DNA of 17,855 nt from CAZADH01 sp964483805. GTDB taxonomy: Bacteria > Muiribacteriota > Ozemobacteria > Ozemobacterales > Ozemobacteraceae. The position numbers were made by a program, and so were the translations under genes. The stretch covers positions 1 through 17,855 of the forward strand of contig CAZADH010000110.1 in NCBI GenBank assembly GCA_964483805.1, read 5' to 3'. Every line of letters begins with the position of its first letter. The stretch's first letter is position 1. Under the pieces are notes generated by a model, which saw only the letters and a list, made by a program, of their open reading frames with translations, searched no databases and was not told the DNA's origin. Below are positions 14,274 through 17,855 of this stretch, one piece after another.

Positions 14274-14400
14274 GATGCGGCAGGGGCCGGATTCGGTTGC
14301 CCCCAAGGCCCGAGACTCATAGAGACATGCTTTGTCATCGGTGATTCGTGGGCGGTCAAGCGTCGTGTGCCCGGAGGCTGGCTCCCGTGCAACGCCTCCG

Positions 14401-15480
14401 TCAAAACTCGTCGTCGCCGCCAAGCGCCAACTTCTTGATGTTGTCTTCCTCGATCAACTTCTCGATCAGTTCGTCGAGGTCGCCCTCGACCACTTCGGTG
14501 AGGCGGTAGAGGGTGAAGTTGATGCGGTGGTCGGTGACCCGCTGCTGCGGAAAATTGTAGGTGCGGATGCGCTCGGACCGATCGCCGGACCCGACCTGGC
14601 TGCGCCGGGCCTGGGCGCGCTCGCGGTTGAGCCGGTCTTGTTCGGCGTCGTACAGGCGGGCCCGCAGGATCTTGATCGCCTTGGCTTTGTTCTTGTGCTG
14701 CGACTTCTCGTCTTGACACGAGATGACAATACCCGTGGGGATGTGGGTCACCCGCACCGCCGAGTCGGTTGTATTTACACTCTGCCCACCCGGACCGGAA
14801 CTGCGAAACACATCGATGCGCAGGTCGCGTTCGTCGATGGTGAGGTCGACTTCCTCGGCCTCGGGCAACACCGCCACGGTGGCCGCCGAGGTGTGAATGC
14901 GGCCCGACGCTTCGGTCTCGGGGACGCGTTGCACCCGATGGACGCCCGACTCGTATTTCAGGCGGCCGTACGCTCCGTCGCCGTTAACCTGGAAGATGAC
15001 CTCTTTGATGCCGCCGATGCCGGTGTCGGACAGGCTCATCACCTCGAGGCGCCAGCGGCGGCTGTCGGCATATTTGGTGTACATCCGATAGAGGCTGCCG
15101 GCAAAGAGCGCAGCTTCCTCGCCGCCGGTGCCGGCCCGGATCTCGACGATGGTGTTACGCGAATCATTGGGATCTTTGGGCACGAGCAGCAGCTTCAGCT
15201 TCTTCTCTCGCTGTTCGAACACCGGCCGCAACTGCCGCTGCTCGTCTTCGGCCATGGCCCGCAGTTCGGGATCGGTCTCGGTGGCCAGGATCTGCTGCGC
15301 CTCGTCGAGGCGCCTGTTCATGCCCTGGTATTCTTCGAATGCCACGATGATCGGCTCGAGTTCGGCCCGTTTCTTGGCCAGCTTCTGGTACTCGGCCTGG
15401 TTGCCGAACACCGATGGATCGGTCAGCTTCTCGTTGATCTGACCGAACCGCACCCGGATTCCTTCGAGACGAGCAAGCAT
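14401..15480 (-). CDS. prfA: Peptide chain release factor 1
   Basis: RF1 recognises UAA and UAG stop codons on the ribosome and triggers peptide release. The 359-residue length is normal. The stop-codon discriminator tripeptide is P187-E-T189 in RVPETEASGRIHTSAATVAV, as in many RF1 proteins (RF2 has SPF). The catalytic GGQ is at residues 231-233 in SSGPGGQSVNTTDSAVR. The N-terminal helical domain and the C-terminal LYRLTEVVEGDLDELI are complete. ATG 15480 is chosen; a TTG two codons upstream is possible. It is separated by 18 bases from the upstream purine nucleoside phosphorylase gene, so the two are co-transcribed. Confidence 0.95.
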   Translation of the reverse strand: MLARLEGIRVRFGQINEKLTDPSVFGNQAEYQKLAKKRAELEPIIVAFEEYQGMNRRLDEAQQILATETDPELRAMAEDEQRQLRPVFEQREKKLKLLLVPKDPNDSRNTIVEIRAGTGGEEAALFAGSLYRMYTKYADSRRWRLEVMSLSDTGIGGIKEVIFQVNGDGAYGRLKYESGVHRVQRVPETEASGRIHTSAATVAVLPEAEEVDLTIDERDLRIDVFRSSGPGGQSVNTTDSAVRVTHIPTGIVISCQDEKSQHKNKAKAIKILRARLYDAEQDRLNRERAQARRSQVGSGDRSERIRTYNFPQQRVTDHRINFTLYRLTEVVEGDLDELIEKLIEEDNIKKLALGGDDEF

Positions 15481-15498
15481 GGTCAAAATACCTTGTAT

Positions 15499-16323
15499 TT
15501 ACATTTTCGCCAGACAGCGCCGCACCAGCTCGAGAAAATACGGCTGCGCCTTCTTGGCGGCATCGAGCACCATCTCGTGATTGACGTCTTCGTGGCCCTC
15601 GCCGGTGGCCATGTCGGTGATGCAGGAGATCCCCAGCACGCGCCGCATGCCGCCGTGCTTGGCCACGATGACCTCGGGAACGGTCGACATGCCGACGGCG
15701 TCGGCGCCCATGACCCGAAGCATGCGCAGTTCGGCGGCGGTCTCGTAACTCGGACCGGTCACAGCCACGTACACTCCCTGCTGCACCGGCGCGCCCAGTT
15801 CCCGGCCGATGTCGGTGGCCAGGTGCAACAATTTTGCGTCGTATGCGCCCTGCATCGGCGGGAAGCGGGGACCGACCTTTTCGTCATTGGCCCCGATGAG
15901 GGGATTGCTGCCCATCAGATTGATGTGATCGGACATCAACATGAGGTCGCCGACCCGGTAGTTGCGATTGAGGCCCCCCGAGGCATTGGTGATGACGAGG
16001 TCTTCGACCCCGAGAGCGCGCATGACGCGAATCGGATAGGTCACCTCGCTCAGCGAGTAACCCTCATAATGATGAAAGCGCCCCTGCATGACCACGACCG
16101 TTTTGCCCGCCAGCGTGCCAAACACCAGCTTGCCGCCGTGCCCATGCACCGTCGACACGGGAAAATGCGGGATCTTCTCGTAGGGGATGGCAACGGCATC
16201 GGTCACTTCGTCGGCCAGGCGTCCCAACCCCGACCCCAGGACAATACCCACGGTGGGTTGCAGTTTGGTCTGCGACCGGATGAAATTGATGGTGTCGGCG
16301 AGCAGTTGCGACAACGGTGGCAT
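15499..16323 (-). CDS. Purine nucleoside phosphorylase (trimeric PNP / MTAP family)
   Basis: The enzyme splits purine nucleosides with phosphate into base and ribose-1-phosphate for salvage. The 274-residue length fits the trimeric class. Motifs are GIVLGSGLGRLADE (phosphate loop), STVHGHGGKLVFG, MQGRFHHYEGYS, TNASGGLN, the base-binding GPSYETAAELRMLRVMGADAVGMSTVPE with E194, and ISCITDMATG. In the last motif the residue that is Asn in the best-known 6-oxopurine-specific enzymes is Asp237. The start is ATG 16323, with GGAAGG about 10 bases upstream; the longer open frame is non-homologous. It is the first gene of the four-gene minus-strand operon. Confidence 0.9.
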   Translation of the reverse strand: MPPLSQLLADTINFIRSQTKLQPTVGIVLGSGLGRLADEVTDAVAIPYEKIPHFPVSTVHGHGGKLVFGTLAGKTVVVMQGRFHHYEGYSLSEVTYPIRVMRALGVEDLVITNASGGLNRNYRVGDLMLMSDHINLMGSNPLIGANDEKVGPRFPPMQGAYDAKLLHLATDIGRELGAPVQQGVYVAVTGPSYETAAELRMLRVMGADAVGMSTVPEVIVAKHGGMRRVLGISCITDMATGEGHEDVNHEMVLDAAKKAQPYFLELVRRCLAKM

Positions 16324-16413
16324 GGCGAAGTCACCTTCCTTGATGATGTCGAATGAACAAATGTGGTCAACGACGAGCGAAATGCGGGCAAACGCGCATC
16401 GTCGAAGCGCTTC

Positions 16414-16443
16414 AACGTAGCACGCACGTCGGGAAAATGTCAA
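16414..16443 (-). promoter_or_regulatory. Promoter of the PNP-prfA-prmC-sua5 operon
   Basis: On the minus strand a perfect TTGACA (16443-16438) is followed after 18 bases by TACGTT (16419-16414). The 5' untranslated region would be about 85 bases. The 303-base space 16324-16626 between the divergent genes holds this promoter, the opposite promoter at 16526-16556, and nothing else I can identify. Confidence 0.5.
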
Positions 16444-16525
16444 ACAACCGATCGGCGAAATGACGCATCAACACAGCGTTTCGACGTTATCCCACCACCG
16501 ACGGCAAGGTCCTTGCGTACGTTTG

Positions 16526-16556
16526 TTGACACCCCCCCACGGCCGCCCGCTATACT
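16526..16556 (+). promoter_or_regulatory. Promoter of the glycine-zipper protein gene
   Basis: TTGACA (16526-16531) and TATACT (16551-16556) are perfect and 5/6 matches to the sigma-70 boxes. The spacer of 19 bases is slightly long and includes a run of seven C. Transcription would start near 16563, giving a leader of about 64 bases that ends with AGGAGG at 16614-16619. Confidence 0.6.
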
Positions 16557-16626
16557 TGTGCCAACGTACCCTTTGTGAAAGCCGGTTGGCCGTCGCCAGA
16601 CGAGCCCGCCTTCAGGAGGAAAGAAA

Positions 16627-17652
16627 ATGTTTACGAGCAAGAAGCAGATGCGGTTGATCTCGGCACTGACGGTGATCATGTTCATCGGCGCCACGATGGG
16701 CGCCTACGCGGGTGGTCCGTCGACCCCGGTTGCCAAGCCGGGCCTGTTCAGTAAGGGCGGCGCGACGACCCAGACCACGACGACCACGGCCAAGGGCGGC
16801 ACGTCGAGCAAGCTGTTTGGCGCGGGCACGTTCATCACCGGTTCGGCGGTCGCCATCGGCACCGACTTCGCGATCCGCATGATCAAGGGCGAACGGCCGA
16901 GCCTCTCGAAGGCGCAGCAGATCGTCACTTCGTCTGAGTTCATGGGCACCTCGATCGGTTCCGTCCTGGGTGCCGCCGGTGGTCAGATTGCCGGCGTCGC
17001 TGCCAAGGCGATTCTCCCGGGCCCGATCGGTGCTATCGCTGGCACGCTGTTGACCGTTGCCGGCGGCACGTTGGGCGCACGCATCGGCGGGAACATGGCG
17101 ACCGACTACCAGGCCGGCAAGCTCGATCCGCGCACCGGTTGGCAGAAGATCGACAAGTGGGACCTCGCCGGCACCACGATCGGTTCGACTCTCGGCATGA
17201 TGCTCGGTTCGATGATCCCGATTCCGTTCGTCGGTTCGATGGTCGGTGGCATGGTCGGTGGTTGGTTGGGCAGCAAGGTCGCGGCCTGGATGAAGCAGGG
17301 CACCCGGTTCGGCTCGCTCACCAACCCCTTCAACAACAACAGCATCACCTATCCGGTGTCGGGTTCGAACGGCGTGGGCATCACGATGGGCAACGGTGGC
17401 TCGCAGATCGGCGTGGGCGCCGGCTTCAATCCGGGCGGCCCGGTCGGTATCCGCTACGACCAGGGTGCTCCGGCCCAGGCTCCGCAGGGCACCAGTGCCA
17501 ACATCCAGGCGGCCGAGCAGGCCTACTACAACACCTATCTGCAGTACAACAAGGCCCTCGAAGCCGGTGACAACGCCGGGGCCCAGAAGTTGCAGGGGCA
17601 GCTCAAGATCTATGCCGAGCAGTATCAGGCGCTGAAGAGCGGCATCAAGTAA
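16627..17652 (+). CDS. Exported glycine-zipper protein, unknown function
   Basis: This is a 341-residue protein. The start is ATG 16627 with AGGAGG 7 bases upstream. Residues 1-29 form a signal peptide (MFTSKKQMR, hydrophobic core, AYA before GG). A Thr-rich linker (TTQTTTTTAKGG) follows. Residues ~65-230 contain several Gly/Ala-spaced hydrophobic segments, such as GSVLGAAGGQIAG, GTLLTVAGGTLGARIGG and GSMVGGMVGGWLGSKVA, a glycine-zipper pattern that packs membrane helices. Residues ~235-290 are Gly/Asn-rich. The end is a charged Gln/Tyr/Ala helix (AAEQAYYNTYLQYNKALEAGD...). It probably inserts in or associates with an envelope membrane. Its strong promoter, strong ribosome site and textbook terminator suggest high expression. 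Confidence 0.75.
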   Translation: MFTSKKQMRLISALTVIMFIGATMGAYAGGPSTPVAKPGLFSKGGATTQTTTTTAKGGTSSKLFGAGTFITGSAVAIGTDFAIRMIKGERPSLSKAQQIVTSSEFMGTSIGSVLGAAGGQIAGVAAKAILPGPIGAIAGTLLTVAGGTLGARIGGNMATDYQAGKLDPRTGWQKIDKWDLAGTTIGSTLGMMLGSMIPIPFVGSMVGGMVGGWLGSKVAAWMKQGTRFGSLTNPFNNNSITYPVSGSNGVGITMGNGGSQIGVGAGFNPGGPVGIRYDQGAPAQAPQGTSANIQAAEQAYYNTYLQYNKALEAGDNAGAQKLQGQLKIYAEQYQALKSGIK

Positions 17653-17672
17653 TCGTCATACAACGTATTGAT

Positions 17673-17710
17673 ACGGCGGCCTCCGCGATGCGGGGGCCGC
17701 CGTTGTTTTT
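17673..17710 (+). terminator. Intrinsic terminator after the glycine-zipper gene
   Basis: ACGGCGGCC (17673-17681) pairs perfectly with GGCCGCCGT (17695-17703), followed directly by TGTTTTT. This is a textbook factor-independent terminator. Confidence 0.92.
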
Positions 17711-17855
17711 GCGCGATGCAAACGCCCACTGCGCCCATCGGGGCAGCGGCACCATCCGGGTGCCGCCCCGAAACGCCGCCATCCTTGGCGGCAGTCCTGC
17801 GCGGGCGGGTCGTTTGCACTGCCCGAAACTGCGTTTCGGGCCGCCGTCCGTGGCG
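17711..17855. repeat. Dispersed double-hairpin repeat, right-edge copy
   Basis: This region carries the GCAAACGCCCACTGCGCCCATC module, the hairpin GCCGCC (17775-17780) / GGCGGC (17787-17792), the TGCGCGGGCGG module, and the hairpin GCCCGAAAC (17821-17829) / GTTTCGGGC (17833-17841). It ends in a second GCCGCC...GGCG stem cut off by the window end. It shares modules with 1-75, 6117-6139 and 8144-8194. No gene is visible in it. Confidence 0.7.

Noticed and set aside
14372..14400. Hairpin after prfA as an intrinsic terminator
   Set aside because: CGGAGGC/GCCTCCG forms only a 7-bp stem with a long loop and no T-run, and prmC continues downstream. It could at most be a weak attenuator or stability element.
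14332..16356. A 674-codon forward open frame
   Set aside because: It is antisense to prfA and the PNP gene, whose minus-strand products are clear family members. The long open frame is a by-product of high GC content.
1..17855. CRISPR arrays, tRNA or rRNA genes
   Set aside because: I saw no regularly spaced direct repeats and no cloverleaf or rRNA-like sequence. A dedicated tRNA or Rfam scan was not possible here.

Overview
The window is high-GC bacterial DNA (roughly 60-65% by eye) with dense genes, Shine-Dalgarno sites and strong third-position G/C. It carries housekeeping genes (prfA, prmC, a Sua5/YrdC-type gene, a purine nucleoside phosphorylase) beside accessory genes. Several products have signal peptides. 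I cannot name the organism from sequence alone. A clostripain-type secreted protease, HDOD protein and glycine-zipper protein would fit an uncultured diderm lineage, but this is a weak inference. Both ends of the window fall inside copies of one dispersed hairpin repeat, so it may be a contig that ended at repeats. There is also a 10-N scaffold gap at 4193-4202.

Region 1 (1-5338) is the most interesting. It looks like an unusual azole-type (TOMM / thiazole-oxazole-modified) peptide locus. The C-terminal part of an E1-like cyclodehydratase partner lies at the left edge, with its CxxC...CxxC zinc cysteines. Two minus-strand genes follow: a four-helix membrane protein and a secreted FG-GAP-like protein. 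Divergent from these is a tight four-gene operon of two paralogous membrane proteins, a YcaO protein and a SagB-type flavin dehydrogenase. Each paralog carries a Cys/Ser-rich block (seven Cys in a row in the first; CCGSCCSSSCCC in the second) between a 34-40 residue Arg/Pro-rich N-terminus and a three-helix membrane domain. The blocks resemble streptolysin-S-type cores. The natural hypothesis is that YcaO and SagB convert the Cys/Ser residues of a membrane-anchored substrate to azoles. No peptidase or ABC exporter is visible.

Region 2 (5339-8051) holds a TetR-family regulator with a likely autoregulatory operator, an iron-sulfur-flavoprotein-like NAD(P)H oxidoreductase with a palindrome over its -10 box, and a minus-strand pair of a RimJ/RimL-type acetyltransferase and a YjbQ-family protein.

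Region 3 (8052-12783) holds a 954-residue secreted clostripain-family (C11) protease with an extra C-terminal Rossmann-like domain, its terminator, an HDOD signalling protein with a probable STAS-like N-terminus, and a perfect 29-bp inverted repeat that looks like a MITE or REP-type element.

Region 4 (12784-16323, minus strand) is a translation/nucleotide operon: purine nucleoside phosphorylase, release factor 1, its glutamine methyltransferase PrmC, and a threonylcarbamoyl-adenylate synthase-like protein. Region 5 (16324-17855) is a divergent promoter region, an exported glycine-zipper protein with a textbook terminator, and the right-hand copy of the hairpin repeat.
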